64,000 nt of DNA from Aureibacillus halotolerans (GTDB lineage: Bacteria > Bacillota > Bacilli > Bacillales > DSM-28697), in contig NZ_SNYJ01000003.1 of NCBI RefSeq assembly GCF_004363045.1, positions 124,001-188,000 of the forward strand, read 5' to 3'. The position numbers and the translations under genes were made by a program. Shown here piece after piece: positions 27,491-36,316 of the stretch (position 1 is the first letter of the stretch; each line of letters opens with the position of its first letter). Below the pieces are notes generated by a model, which was given only the letters and a program-made list of their open reading frames with translations, searched no databases and had not been told where the DNA came from.

Positions 27491-28075
27491 CTACCTCCTC
27501 ATTCGACGATGAGCAAAATAACGATCAATCAAAATGGCGGAAATAAGTGAAATCAATGTCGCCGCAAGCGTTACGCCAACAATTTCTGTCGGACTCTCAG
27601 AGTGGTAGGTCATACGAATCGCAATGACGGTTGTTGGCACGAGGGTGACACTCGATGTGTTGATAGCCAAAAAAGTGATCATGGATCGGCTGGCCGTTGG
27701 TTGGCTTCCATGAAGCAGCTTCATTTGCTCCATCGCCTTTATACCTAAAGGAGTGGCTGCATTGCCTAGGCCAAATAAATTGGCTGTCATGTTTGATAAA
27801 ATATAGCCCATCGCTGGATGCTGTTTAGGGATGTCGGGAAACAGTCTGCTCATCAGTGGACGGCATAGCTTTGCTAAACCTGCTAGAAGCCCTGCCTCTT
27901 CTGCAACCTTCATTAGACCAAGCCAAAAGACAAGCACAGAGATTAACCCAATGGATAACACCACCGCCTGCTCTGCGCCCTCAAATACAGCTTTGTTCAC
28001 CTCATCAATCGTGCCCGTAATCGCTGCGTATACGAGACCAATGACAGTCAATGCGACCCAGATGTAATTAACCAT
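27491..28075 (-). CDS. spmA: Spore maturation protein SpmA
   Basis: A 194-residue Gate-domain membrane protein and partner of SpmB. Visible motifs are FEGAEQAVVLSIGLISVLVF, GNAATPLGIKAME and FLAINTSSVTLVPTTVIAIR. The ATG at 28075 has GGAGGT 7 bases upstream and overlaps the dacB stop, showing coupling. The frame could open 8 codons earlier but has no site there. Confidence 0.92.
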   Translation of the reverse strand: MVNYIWVALTVIGLVYAAITGTIDEVNKAVFEGAEQAVVLSIGLISVLVFWLGLMKVAEEAGLLAGLAKLCRPLMSRLFPDIPKQHPAMGYILSNMTANLFGLGNAATPLGIKAMEQMKLLHGSQPTASRSMITFLAINTSSVTLVPTTVIAIRMTYHSESPTEIVGVTLAATLISLISAILIDRYFAHRRMRR

Positions 28076-29183
28076 GAGGCTGACCTCCATAACCCACATG
28101 AAAGAACCCGAACAAACGTTTAAAAAACCCTGGTTTTGGAGGGGGCTCGTGCTTCACAAGTCTGACTGTCGTCACTTGTTCTTTGGCAATCGACACATCT
28201 GCAAAAGAGTCTGTGTCACCCAACCTTAAATCAATTGTAACGTCCTCCTTCTCGCTGTCACGGAGCGGGAGGACAACGTTAAATGCTGGCGCGTACTCCT
28301 CCTCCAACTGTAGCGATTTCCTATCCAATCGCTCATCTTTATCAAGAACGGTGTACCAATCGAACTGTGAAAATCCCCACTCGAATAATGCCTGGTGATC
28401 CGCCCAATCAGAGGACGCATTGAGCGTAACCACCACTAAGGGTTCACCTTCTTTTTCTGCAGTTGAAACGAGCGTTCTTCGTGCACGCTTCGTGAAACCA
28501 GTTTTTCCTCCCGTTGAGTGGGGATACAAAGTCGTCAAAAGCTTATTTTTATTTTTCCAAACACGATTCCACGGACCGTCTGGATCTTTTACCTGATAGA
28601 GCTTAGTCGAAGAGACTTCACGGAATTGGTCGTTTTTCATTGCTTCACGCGTAAGAAGCGCCATGTCAAAAGCGGTTGAAAAATGTTCTTCATGATCATC
28701 AAGACCATGAGGATTGTTAAAAATCGTGTTTGTCATGCCAATTTGCCGTGCTCGTTGATTCATCATAAAAACAAACCCATCTACACTACCGCCTACATGC
28801 TCTGCAATCGCCACAGCAGCATCATTTCCTGATCGTAGCATCAATCCATATACAAGGTGCTTGAGTTTAATTTTCTCCCCTTGTTGCAGATAGAGCGAAG
28901 ATCCTTCCTGTCGCGTTGCAAGTGCCGAAACGGTGACTTCCTCATCCCATTTAGTCGATTCAATGGCTAGGAGGGCGGTCATTATTTTCGTAATGCTAGC
29001 AATACGCATTTGCTTGTGCGGCTGTTTGCCAAACAGCATACGCTGACTTTCTAAGTCCATTAACACAGCCGTCTCAGCAGACACGTTGGGAGGCGGCCTG
29101 TCCTCTTTAGTCGCAAGACTTGCTTCTAATGGCATTGACGTAAATAGCATGACGAGTAAAATGAAAAAACCAATCGTTTTCAT
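28068..29183 (-). CDS. dacB: D-alanyl-D-alanine carboxypeptidase DacB (PBP5*)
   Basis: Spore-cortex-specific carboxypeptidase of 371 residues with an N-terminal signal peptide. The penicilloyl-serine motifs are all present: SITK (S-x-x-K, about 63), SGN and KTG, with a C-terminal domain ending in a basic amphipathic stretch (KPGFFKRLFGFF). It trims stem peptides to control cortex cross-linking. It is the first gene of dacB-spmA-spmB, sigma-E controlled in B. subtilis; no clear sigma-E promoter was found, but an 8-bp inverted repeat (CTTGTCTT/AAGACAAG) precedes the ribosome site. Confidence 0.92.
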   Translation of the reverse strand: MKTIGFFILLVMLFTSMPLEASLATKEDRPPPNVSAETAVLMDLESQRMLFGKQPHKQMRIASITKIMTALLAIESTKWDEEVTVSALATRQEGSSLYLQQGEKIKLKHLVYGLMLRSGNDAAVAIAEHVGGSVDGFVFMMNQRARQIGMTNTIFNNPHGLDDHEEHFSTAFDMALLTREAMKNDQFREVSSTKLYQVKDPDGPWNRVWKNKNKLLTTLYPHSTGGKTGFTKRARRTLVSTAEKEGEPLVVVTLNASSDWADHQALFEWGFSQFDWYTVLDKDERLDRKSLQLEEEYAPAFNVVLPLRDSEKEDVTIDLRLGDTDSFADVSIAKEQVTTVRLVKHEPPPKPGFFKRLFGFFHVGYGGQPHG

Positions 29184-29290
29184 AGCGTTCGACTCCTTGT
29201 CTTAAACCACCTATTTATGCCTATGTGGAAAAGACAAGCCGCATGAGTGAATTTTCTTCATTCACCTAAGACAAATATATTCTCTTTTAC

Positions 29291-29455
29291 TAGGGCGTGT
29301 CTGAGAACTCTGAAGGGAGCAGATGTTGCCGAATTTTCGTTCCAAGCCAGGCGCTTTTTCGCAGGCGTACCGGACGTACGTCAAGAAAAAGGAACGCAGC
29401 AGGGGACGAAAAGGCGGTGACAGATGCCTCTTAGCGAGTTTTAAGACACGCCCTA
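29291..29455. mobile_element. MITE-like palindromic element, 165 bp
   Basis: The ends are TAGGGCGTGTC (29291-29301) and GACACGCCCTA (29445-29455), exact inverted repeats. The match extends to 17 of 19 bases if AGAACTC and GAGTTTT are included. The interior is also nearly self-complementary (TTTTCGT with ACGAAAA, CTTTTTC with GAAAAAG). No transposase is encoded. This is the form of a non-autonomous transposable element; the mobilising family was not identified. Confidence 0.65.
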
Positions 29456-29592
29456 AACTTCCGCACCTTACATTTGGCAAATACGCTTAGAAATAGTTGG
29501 ATAAACCTGAAATTCATTGTTGTGCTTGCTTTTTATACAGGCTGCCATACGCTCGCTTTCCCGCTGGAGTCTCGCTAGTGGACGCTTTTTAA
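29456..29592 (+). repeat. Dispersed intergenic repeat, modules C and B (short)
   Basis: Begins right at the end of the MITE-like element with CTTCCGCACCTTACATTTGG (C), then GCTTTTTATACAGGCTGCC and GGAGTCTCGCTAGTGGACGC (B). The variable centre seen at 16918 is missing. Confidence 0.72.
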
Positions 29593-29754
29593 TATTGCTC
29601 TCATTTTTTATGATGCATGAATTAAAAAGGGATTTTATCTAGTGCCCTTTCCACTACCTTCGTTGGTTATGGTTGAAATTGAACCAAACAAGGTCTATCT
29701 CATTTCATTCGTTCTTTACAATAACCAAAAACGGTAACTAACAAGACTCCTGCG

Positions 29755-29950
29755 GCAAAGCAAACACGATGAGGTGTACGGGAATGTCGACCGCTGCGTC
29801 AACAAACTTCGCTTTCTGTGGGGCACGGCTTCAGCTTCCTCGGTAAGCAGGCTTTCCGAGGGGATCTTCAGCTCGCGCTGATCCCACTAGAGTCTACGTA
29901 TGTAGACTACGCTGATGTTTGTTTCTGCGTACATTGCTTTAATGAGGCTC
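29755..29950 (-). repeat. Dispersed intergenic repeat, modules F and A (reverse)
   Basis: A short F piece (GGCAAAGCAAACACGATGAGG) leads into a reversed module A with core 29798-29906. It contains CACGGCTTCAGCTTCCTCGG and GATCTTCAGCTCGCGCTGAT. Further F-like fragments follow at about 30075-30120 (GAGGTCTTCTCGAGTTGAAG) and an A remnant (CACGGCTTCAG) at 30366, next to scpB. The rest of 29184-30391 shows no supportable gene. Confidence 0.7.
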
Positions 29951-30278
29951 GGTCTCGTATAGAGGGTAAAAGCCGTGTGGCAACCAATTAAGGCAAGTTC
30001 CATGAAAGGTCGGTCTCATTTGATTCGCCCTTTATCATAACCAAAACGACGAATAGCGAGACTCCACGACTAAGAAGTCATGACGAGGTCTTCTCGAGTT
30101 GAAGATGCACTTGTGCCCTTTCAAGCTGAACGCGAATGTATAGCCGTTTGTCTAGAGAAAATGGGTTCAAAATGGGCATTTGTAAGAGAACACGCACAGC
30201 TTTTTTTCTAATTAGAATACGATCTACATTACCTGATGGGGCACTAGTTATTTAGAGCGTAGAGATCCGCTTCATTAA

Positions 30279-30318
30279 TAAACTCCAAACAGATTCAATT
30301 AAATTGTTTGGAGTTTTA
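30279..30318 (-). terminator. Terminator after scpB, inside repeat module E
   Basis: AAACTCCAAACA pairs perfectly with TGTTTGGAGTTT over 12 bp. On the minus strand it ends TTTATTAAT. It follows module E sequence (AGAGATCCGCTTCATTA) and probably ends scpAB transcripts about 75 bases after scpB. Confidence 0.65.
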
Positions 30319-30391
30319 TAGGGATAAATTAGTAATGTCTTAGGATTCCCGTCGTGTTTTCATTTCCACGGCACGGCTTCAGAACTCGCTA

Positions 30392-30982
30392 TTACGAATT
30401 GCTATCGTCCCAGTCTTCGTTTAATTGATCAAAAAATAAGTCAGGGGCTGGTTCTTCCTTGTCTTCCACAACTGGGAGTGGTGGCAATCCTTCAATCGAT
30501 TTCAGGCCAAAATGCTCCAGAAATTGTGGGGTCGTTCCGTATAAGATGGCTCGTCCGCTACTTTCTTTTCGTCCTTGATCCTCTATCAGTTCACGGGAGA
30601 GCAGTGTTGCAATCGGGCGTTCGCTTTTGACGCCACGAATGTCTTCGATTTCCGGCCTTGTCATCGGTTGGTTGTAAGCGATGATCGCCAAAGTTTCCAG
30701 TGCAGCTTGGGACAAGGTCGAAGCACCCGGGGTTGTGACCAAACGATCAATATAAGAAAAATACGCTGGCTTCGTCGCAAGCTGGAACATCCCAGCGATT
30801 TCGATAATATGTAAACCGCGTGCTTGGTTTTCGTAATATTGCTGCAGAAATGTTAACGCTTCAGCAGCGTCATCCTCACTACACTCAAGCGCGTTGGCCA
30901 GCATCGTTAAGTCAGCCCCCTCGTTTCCGGCCGCAAAAAGCATTGCTTCAATAATTGCCGCTCTATTATCAATTGCATTCAT
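30392..30982 (-). CDS. scpB: Segregation and condensation protein ScpB
   Basis: A 196-residue kite subunit of the SMC-ScpA-ScpB chromosome-condensing complex. Two winged helices are visible (about 8-75 and 85-160). The family-typical AALETLAIIAYNQPMTRPEI and RGVKSERPIATLLSRELIE are present. The C-terminal tail is acidic. The start overlaps the scpA stop by 4 bases. Confidence 0.94.
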   Translation of the reverse strand: MNAIDNRAAIIEAMLFAAGNEGADLTMLANALECSEDDAAEALTFLQQYYENQARGLHIIEIAGMFQLATKPAYFSYIDRLVTTPGASTLSQAALETLAIIAYNQPMTRPEIEDIRGVKSERPIATLLSRELIEDQGRKESSGRAILYGTTPQFLEHFGLKSIEGLPPLPVVEDKEEPAPDLFFDQLNEDWDDSNS

Positions 30983-31755
30983 TCGTCTATCATCCCTCTA
31001 GTCTCAACGTCGTGCTCAAGGTAAAGTTCAATCTCGGAAAAATTGCCTCCTTGGCGGTAGCCAATCTTTTTTGTTTTTAAAAGCTCCAGCACCGCTAAAA
31101 AGGTGACAACCACCTGCGTACGATCTCCAGAATCCATTAGCTCTGCAAACGAAAGCCGCTTTCGCTGAAGTCGCTGCACGATGGAGGTCATTTTATGCTC
31201 AATCGGAATGTCCTGACGTTGGATAACGGTATCCGGTCTCGCTGGCTCTCCTTGTTCTCGGGTCTTTTGTTGGAGCTTTAACAAACTTTCTGCCAAATCA
31301 TACAACGAAACATTTTGCAGAACCTCTTCATTTGCTGCTTTTGGAACCGGTAGGGAGTGACATGGCCTCGAAAATAAGCGACTATGCTCTGCTTCGCATT
31401 CTCGCAAGCGTGAGGCAGCTTCCTTATACCGTTTGTACAATACCAACTTCTCCATTAACATCGCTGTAGGGTCTTCCTCTTCTTCCTCATCCCAATCGTC
31501 AAAAGCGTCGTCTTGGACTTGCGGCAGCAGCATCTTGCTTTTTAGTTCCAGCAATGTGGCTGCCATCACTAAATATTCACTTGCTACATTCAGCTCGATC
31601 GTTTTCATCGCATGGATATAGGCCATGTACTGGTCGGTAATTTCCCGAACAGGAATATTGTATATATCAATCTCAAACCGCTGCGTCAGATGAAGCAGCA
31701 AATCTAACGGTCCTTCAAAACTTTCCAATTTCACCTGGTACGACACGCCGTTCAC
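30979..31755 (-). CDS. scpA: Segregation and condensation protein ScpA
   Basis: A 258-residue kleisin subunit that bridges the SMC dimer and binds ScpB. The N-terminus YQVKLESFEGPLDLLLHL and ITDQYMAYIHAM are family signatures. An acidic loop (DDWDEEEEEDPT) follows, and the C-terminal winged helix is around 185-250. It is translationally coupled to scpB. In B. subtilis the pair lies next to ypuF and the rib operon, as here. Confidence 0.94.
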   Translation of the reverse strand: MNGVSYQVKLESFEGPLDLLLHLTQRFEIDIYNIPVREITDQYMAYIHAMKTIELNVASEYLVMAATLLELKSKMLLPQVQDDAFDDWDEEEEEDPTAMLMEKLVLYKRYKEAASRLRECEAEHSRLFSRPCHSLPVPKAANEEVLQNVSLYDLAESLLKLQQKTREQGEPARPDTVIQRQDIPIEHKMTSIVQRLQRKRLSFAELMDSGDRTQVVVTFLAVLELLKTKKIGYRQGGNFSEIELYLEHDVETRGMIDE

Positions 31756-31846
31756 CTTAACTTTATAAATTCCAGCCAGGCTGGTCTAGAGCTATTTTAT
31801 CATAGTTTGCTGCTTATCGTTGACTGACAACAGAACGGTGATACAG

Positions 31847-32539
31847 CTATTCTGTATACCCATGAAAAAGCCTGCCTCCATAAAGATTGAGTTGCTGGTC
31901 AATGCATGAAATCAAAGCTTCCTTTTGTCCCGTTTTTTGATAATGGAAGAGAGCATCTTCAAGCGTTTGACAAAACAAAGGATCTGTCTCGGCAAGCTCT
32001 CTTCCAGCCCATTTGCCTTGACCCGTCCAGCGGCCATTCGTTCGGCATACAAATTCCTGAATGTCATGAAGAAGCTGCTGCAACACGTAAATCGTTTCTA
32101 TCGCTGGACGATCATCCTCAAAATCCACAAGCGTATCCGTTATCGCGTACCTGCGAGAAGAAATATCAAGCTGGGATAACGGATGTGGGCCTTTTTTCAA
32201 TATCAGTCGAGCTTGTTCTAAAAGCTCAGAACCAATGCCTTCTTGATCGGTGTAAAGAATACCTTCTGCTGTTAAACGAGACATAAACGGCACCCCTGCA
32301 TACGTTTCAGTGACCATGACGGTTTGCAAAGCACCTTGATTGTAAACAAAAAGCTCCAAAGGACAACCCTCTAAAAGCAAGCTTTCACGATAATAATGCG
32401 GAATCGTATCGCTGATGATGACAATATCTACATCTGACCCTGATTTCGCCCGAGAAGCGACATGACTACCACCAATAAATGTTGCATCAGCGTGATGCCA
32501 ATGCGTATCGACATACTCTTTCGCAATTTTTAGGGACAT
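31847..32539 (-). CDS. Nucleotidyltransferase-domain protein
   Basis: A 230-residue protein with a minimal nucleotidyltransferase core at the N-terminus: GGSHVASRAKSGSDVDIVII has the G-S motif and the D-x-D metal pair. A helical C-terminal region (about 130-230) of unknown function follows. Such proteins transfer nucleotides to small molecules, antibiotics or proteins; the target here is unknown. The ATG at 32539 has AAGGGGG upstream and removes a 34-codon unsupported extension. It is not part of the usual ypuF-scp neighbourhood and may be an accessory gene. Confidence 0.7.
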   Translation of the reverse strand: MSLKIAKEYVDTHWHHADATFIGGSHVASRAKSGSDVDIVIISDTIPHYYRESLLLEGCPLELFVYNQGALQTVMVTETYAGVPFMSRLTAEGILYTDQEGIGSELLEQARLILKKGPHPLSQLDISSRRYAITDTLVDFEDDRPAIETIYVLQQLLHDIQEFVCRTNGRWTGQGKWAGRELAETDPLFCQTLEDALFHYQKTGQKEALISCIDQQLNLYGGRLFHGYTE

Positions 32540-32638
32540 CAAATACCCCCTTTTTAGAAAGTATATGCGCCGACCTGCATTGACAAAACAAAAACCAAGA
32601 ACTTCACTCAAGTGCCCATACACTTTTCGTGACGTAAA

Positions 32639-32647
32639 CATATGGTA
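32639..32647 (+). promoter_or_regulatory. Possible sigma-K-type -10 for the YjcZ-like gene
   Basis: CATATGGTA fits the sigma-K -10 consensus CATAnnnTA exactly, and an AC dinucleotide lies 15-17 bases upstream. It is about 40 bases before the small gene. The short consensus makes chance matches common. Confidence 0.35.
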
Positions 32648-32688
32648 TTACTGTAAGTCAGCTATACATTTAAAAGGAGGAATTTTTA

Positions 32689-32781
32689 ATGAGTGCTTGT
32701 GGATATGGATCTGGCAAAGGGTTTGCTTTGATTGTTGTGCTTTTCATTCTTTTGATTATTGTAGGCGCAGCTTGGTGCTAA
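32689..32781 (+). CDS. YjcZ-family sporulation small protein
   Basis: A 30-residue protein, [12 protein letters not shown] then a hydrophobic helix ([17 protein letters not shown]) ending in Cys. The short Gly/Tyr/Cys head and single helix are the YjcZ/YoyB-type pattern of tiny spore-associated membrane proteins. A strong AAGGAGG site sits 8 bases before the ATG, and a terminator follows closely, so it is a real single-gene unit. It is too short for most gene finders. Its role is unknown. Confidence 0.88.
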   Translation: MSACGYGSGKGFALIVVLFILLIIVGAAWC

Positions 32782-32792
32782 GCTAACCCATA

Positions 32793-32816
32793 TACCCCCC
32801 ATTCCGGGGGTTTTTT
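32793..32816 (+). terminator. Terminator of the small sporulation gene
   Basis: ACCCCC-CATTCC-GGGGGT stem followed by six T, 12 bases after the stop. Confidence 0.85.
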
Positions 32817-32885
32817 GCTGTACTCATCGTTTTCACTTGATAGAAGACATCATTTCTGTTCCAATGGAGCAAAGGGGTGATGACC

Positions 32886-33377
32886 ATGCACAGAGACACA
32901 AATGTTCCTCCGGAAGCTTTTCTCAGCTATTTGCTGCATTTTCATGGGACAAGGGATTATTTTGAATGCCATGAGATTTTAGAGGACCATTGGAAAAGCG
33001 AAGACATTAAAAACCCCTTATGGTCAGGCTTGATACAACTTGCAGTCTCTCAGTACCATCACAGGCGTGGGAATTTTAGAGGCGCTGTTCGGTTGCTCGA
33101 GAAGGCGATTGTAAAGCTCCCCGCTGACGACCCCCAACTTCAAGAGCTCGGAGTGGATGGGCCACAATTGCACACGTTGCTCAACACATTACAAACCCGT
33201 GCGGCAAACCAACAACTTTATAAAAGTGTAATACTGCCGTTGTCACCATCACTTCAAAAAGCATGCCAAGTTGCATGCGATGAGCAAGGTCTTCTCTTTG
33301 GTCAACAAAGTGATCTGACGAATGATTCTCTGATCAACCGTCATATTGAGCGCCATCTATCGGATAAACGATTGTAA
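32886..33377 (+). CDS. ypuF: DUF309 protein YpuF
   Basis: A 163-residue DUF309 protein. The family signature HGTRDYFECHEILEDHWK is present, as are LIQLAVSQYHHRRGNFRGAVRLL (written here as motif LIQLAVSQYHHRRGN) and a helical body. The function is unknown. In B. subtilis ypuF stands between scpA and ribT, as here. The ATG at 32886 is chosen because AAAGGGG lies 8 bases upstream; GTG 32877 and ATG 32880 are too close to it. Confidence 0.85.
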   Translation: MHRDTNVPPEAFLSYLLHFHGTRDYFECHEILEDHWKSEDIKNPLWSGLIQLAVSQYHHRRGNFRGAVRLLEKAIVKLPADDPQLQELGVDGPQLHTLLNTLQTRAANQQLYKSVILPLSPSLQKACQVACDEQGLLFGQQSDLTNDSLINRHIERHLSDKRL

Positions 33378-33399
33378 GAAAAGAGGCAGCAACGTTGGG

Positions 33400-33572
33400 G
33401 CTTTTGTTATACCGGAACTTTCTCAAGGAATATAACTGGGTAAACCAGTAGTTCAATGTTGGGGTTGCTTTTTACCCTAAAGGGCACAAGGGCAACATCG
33501 ATTCGAAAGGACCTCATTTGGTTTTATTTGCTCCTGGAGTCTCACTTGTGGCTGCTTTTGATTAGTTAAATC
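33400..33572 (+). repeat. Dispersed intergenic repeat, modules C and B with F inside
   Basis: A degenerate C (GGAATATAACTGGGTAAACC) is followed by the start of B (GTTGGGGTTGCTTTTTA), then F (CCCTAAAGGGCACAAGGGCA, ATCGATTCGAAAGGACCTCA), then the end of B (CTGGAGTCTCACTTGTGGCT). F therefore sits inside B. Confidence 0.7.
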
Positions 33573-33659
33573 TCTTTCCATGCTCAGGCTTGGCTTTTAA
33601 AAAATCTTGTTGTGAAATTTACTCATCCCAGCTACTTCAAATCTCCGGTATTTGAGACC

Positions 33660-34000
33660 GTGACAAAATAAAAACAAACAACTCGGAAACAAACGTCAGC
33701 GTAGTCAAAATACGTAGACTCTAGTGGGATCAGCGCGAGCTGAAGATCCCCTCGGAAAGCTTGCTTTCCGAGGAAGCTGAAGCCGTGCCCCACAGAAAGC
33801 GAAGTATTTTGACGTAGCGGTCGTGTTTTCTTTGCCGCTAGTTATTTAGAGCATAGAGATCCGCTTCGTTACTAAAAGACAACCTTTTAGTAAATACAGG
33901 ATTAGGTGCATTGAAAACTTTGAATTTCCTTTATTTCACCTTGCTTTAACTCAAGCACAGCTACTCTTGAAGGTGATTTTTGCACCGCGAAAGTTGTCTC
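33660..34000 (+). repeat. Dispersed intergenic repeat, modules A and E
   Basis: Module A core 33704-33813 (GTCAAAATACG ... GTATTTTGAC), with the centre CTCGGAAAGC/GCTTTCCGAG forming a second perfect stem. Module E follows (TAGTTATTTAGAGCATAGAG, CTTTTAGTAAATACAGGATT, TTGAAGGTGATTTTTGCA). No gene is supported between ypuF and ribT. Confidence 0.75.
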
Positions 34001-34009
34001 AATTCTATC

Positions 34010-34051
34010 AAAAAAACTGACCAAACCCCTATTTTCACAGGAGTTGGTCAG
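34010..34051 (-). terminator. Terminator of the riboflavin operon
   Basis: CTGACCAA pairs with TTGGTCAG, with an extra CCCCT/AGGAG-type inner pairing. On the minus strand it is followed by seven T. It lies 12 bases after the ribT stop. Confidence 0.88.
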
Positions 34052-34062
34052 CTTGAATTGGT

Positions 34063-34440
34063 TTATTCATTTATCGGGGCTTCTTCCTCATCTACGCACC
34101 TCGTAAAAAAAGCTGCGGTATCTTCATTTGGGAGCACTGTATACTTGTTCGACAGGAGGGCTTTCAGCTCTTGCACTAAACGATGACCCAATCCCTGGTT
34201 ACGAAATGATGGATTGACGCATATGTGTTGCAGCTCTGCTTCTTGCCTTTCTGGAAGCAAACGGACGCCGACGATGCCGACCATGTCCTCTTCTTCCTTC
34301 CAAAGGTAAAGCTGCCATAGCTCATTTTCCTCATATTCGCGAATGGTTGCCATCAGCTTTTTTAAGTCCTTTTCACCAGGCATAAAAGACAACAAGCCCA
34401 TTGCAATTTTTTCATAGTTTTTTTTGTATTTCACAAACAT
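34063..34440 (-). CDS. ribT: GNAT acetyltransferase RibT
   Basis: A 125-residue GNAT-fold protein. The acetyl-CoA loop is NPSFRNQGLGHRLVQEL (Q-x-x-G-x-G/A type). Position and length match B. subtilis RibT, the last gene of the riboflavin operon, whose acetyl acceptor is not established. It follows ribH by 38 bases and ends at the operon terminator. Confidence 0.85.
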   Translation of the reverse strand: MFVKYKKNYEKIAMGLLSFMPGEKDLKKLMATIREYEENELWQLYLWKEEEDMVGIVGVRLLPERQEAELQHICVNPSFRNQGLGHRLVQELKALLSNKYTVLPNEDTAAFFTRCVDEEEAPINE

Positions 34441-34478
34441 GAAAATATCCTCCAGTATTTGCAGTTACCCGACTAATA

Positions 34479-34955
34479 TCAAGCCTTTTCTTTAGGCAAG
34501 ATAGAAAGAAGGTTCGCCATTTCAACAGCGCTTACGGCAGCATCATACCCTTTATTGCCTGCTTTTGTTCCAGCGCGTTCAATGGCCTGCTCAATTGTAT
34601 CGGTCGTCAGAACGCCGAAAATCACAGGAATCCCTGTTTTTAAAGCGACCGTCGATAGGCCTTTTGCCGTTTCATTACACACATAATCAAAATGTGGAGT
34701 GCCGCCGCGAATGACAGCTCCTAGAGCGACAACGCAATCAAACATCTTTGCTTCTGCAAGCTGTTGTGCAACAACTGGCAGTTCGAATGCTCCTGGCACG
34801 CGCACCACATGAATGTCGTCTATATCAACTCCATGACGCGTTAATCCACTGATGCATCCTTGCAGCAACTCTTCCGTAATAAACGAATTAAAACGACCAA
34901 CGACAATAGCTATCTTACGTCCAGTTCCAACTAAATGTCCCTCATATTCCTTCAT
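34479..34955 (-). CDS. ribH: 6,7-dimethyl-8-ribityllumazine synthase RibH
   Basis: Penultimate step of riboflavin synthesis: joins the ribityl-pyrimidine and dihydroxybutanone phosphate. The protein has 158 residues and forms a 60-subunit shell in Bacillus. Motifs are [37 protein letters not shown] (catalytic His) and [11 protein letters not shown]. The ATG at 34955 has GGAGG upstream. Confidence 0.95.
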   Translation of the reverse strand: MKEYEGHLVGTGRKIAIVVGRFNSFITEELLQGCISGLTRHGVDIDDIHVVRVPGAFELPVVAQQLAEAKMFDCVVALGAVIRGGTPHFDYVCNETAKGLSTVALKTGIPVIFGVLTTDTIEQAIERAGTKAGNKGYDAAVSAVEMANLLSILPKEKA

Positions 34956-35114
34956 GTATCTTCTTCCTCCGTTACATGACCACAAGGTAACAGCTTACAT
35001 CTTACCTTACTTTGCCTTGTGAATCAATTTTTATTATTAAGTTGAATAAATGTCTAAATTCATTTCCAAAACGATTGTAAATCAACGAGACAATTTCACA
35101 GTAAATCAACCTGA

Positions 35115-36305
35115 TTATAAATGAAGCAAATGCCCCATTTTTTGCTTTTTTGTTAAAAGATAATTTTCATTTTCTTTTTCAGCTGGGATTTCTAACGGAA
35201 CTAAGGACCTGACATTAATACCAAAACGTGTTAACTCAGAAGCTTTTTGAGGGTTGTTCGTTAACAGTCGGATGCTACGAACACCTAGATCGTTCAGCAT
35301 CTGTGCCGCTTCCGCATAAGAACGCATGTCAGCAGGAAAGCCTAGATGTTCATTTGCCTCCACTGTGTCATAGCCTTTTTCCTGTAGCTCATAAGCCCTG
35401 AGCTTGTTTAGCAATCCAATTCCTCGGCCTTCCTGACGCAAATAGAGAACCACACCACCCTCTTTTTCGATGGCCATCAAGCTGGCATCCAATTGCGGCC
35501 CACAATCACAACGCTTTGAACCAAATACATCCCCTGTTAAACACTCTGAATGAACCCGAACTAGAACGTCTTCAGCATTCTTTACCTCACCCTTTATCAT
35601 GGCAAGGTGCTCCTTGCCATCCAGTAAGCTTTTATAGCCGATTGCCTCAAAATCACCAACGCTAGTGGGAAGCTGGATACGTGCCTCTGGCTGCACAAGT
35701 GCTTCATTTGTTTGTCGGTAGGTTCGCAAGGCTTGAATGGAAAGCATTTTTAGCGAAAAGGTTTCGGCAATGACTATAAGATCTGGCACTCGCGACATTG
35801 ACCCATCTTCATTCATCACTTCACAAATAACGCCTGCTGGAACGGTCCCCGACAAAATGGCAAGATCAACCGCTGCTTCAGTATGACCTGGACGAACGAG
35901 TACGCCACCTTCTTGGGCAATCAAAGGAAACATATGACCAGGTTTTGTGAAATCCTCGGCAACAGACTCATGACTCGCAACCGCTTTAACGGTAGTCGCA
36001 CGATCAAACGCCGAAATACCAGTTGAATTGGATCGGTGATCGACACTTACGGTAAATGCAGTACGATGATGGTCCGAATTGGTGTCCGTCATCGGCTGAA
36101 AATGTAGTCGATTCGCAATCGATTCATGCACCGGCAAGCAGATCAGACCTCGGCCTTCCTTAGCCATAAAATTAATAGTCTCCGGAGTGATGTGGCTGGC
36201 AAGTGCAACAAAATCGCCCTCATTTTCACGTGTCTCGTCATCACAAACAATAATTACTTTGCCTTGTTGTAATTCTCTTACCGCCTCTTCAACAGTACAA
36301 AACAT
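35115..36305 (-). CDS. ribBA: Bifunctional DHBP synthase / GTP cyclohydrolase II RibBA
   Basis: A 396-residue fusion. The N-terminal domain (about 1-200) makes 3,4-dihydroxy-2-butanone 4-phosphate, with [10 protein letters not shown] and [10 protein letters not shown]. The C-terminal domain (about 205-396) is GTP cyclohydrolase II with zinc ligands in [19 protein letters not shown] and the catalytic [11 protein letters not shown]. It feeds both branches of riboflavin synthesis. It follows ribE by 11 bases; 159 bases separate it from ribH. Confidence 0.95.
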   Translation of the reverse strand: MFCTVEEAVRELQQGKVIIVCDDETRENEGDFVALASHITPETINFMAKEGRGLICLPVHESIANRLHFQPMTDTNSDHHRTAFTVSVDHRSNSTGISAFDRATTVKAVASHESVAEDFTKPGHMFPLIAQEGGVLVRPGHTEAAVDLAILSGTVPAGVICEVMNEDGSMSRVPDLIVIAETFSLKMLSIQALRTYRQTNEALVQPEARIQLPTSVGDFEAIGYKSLLDGKEHLAMIKGEVKNAEDVLVRVHSECLTGDVFGSKRCDCGPQLDASLMAIEKEGGVVLYLRQEGRGIGLLNKLRAYELQEKGYDTVEANEHLGFPADMRSYAEAAQMLNDLGVRSIRLLTNNPQKASELTRFGINVRSLVPLEIPAEKENENYLLTKKQKMGHLLHL

Positions 36306-36316
36306 GCTGGTTCCTC

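Noticed and set aside
29262-29480. 72-codon minus-strand frame
   Set aside because: It is entirely inside the palindromic MITE-like element and shows no coding features.
30340-30391. C-terminal extension or frameshift of scpB
   Set aside because: The sequence after the scpB stop is a remnant of repeat module A (CACGGCTTCAG), and the protein already has the family length.
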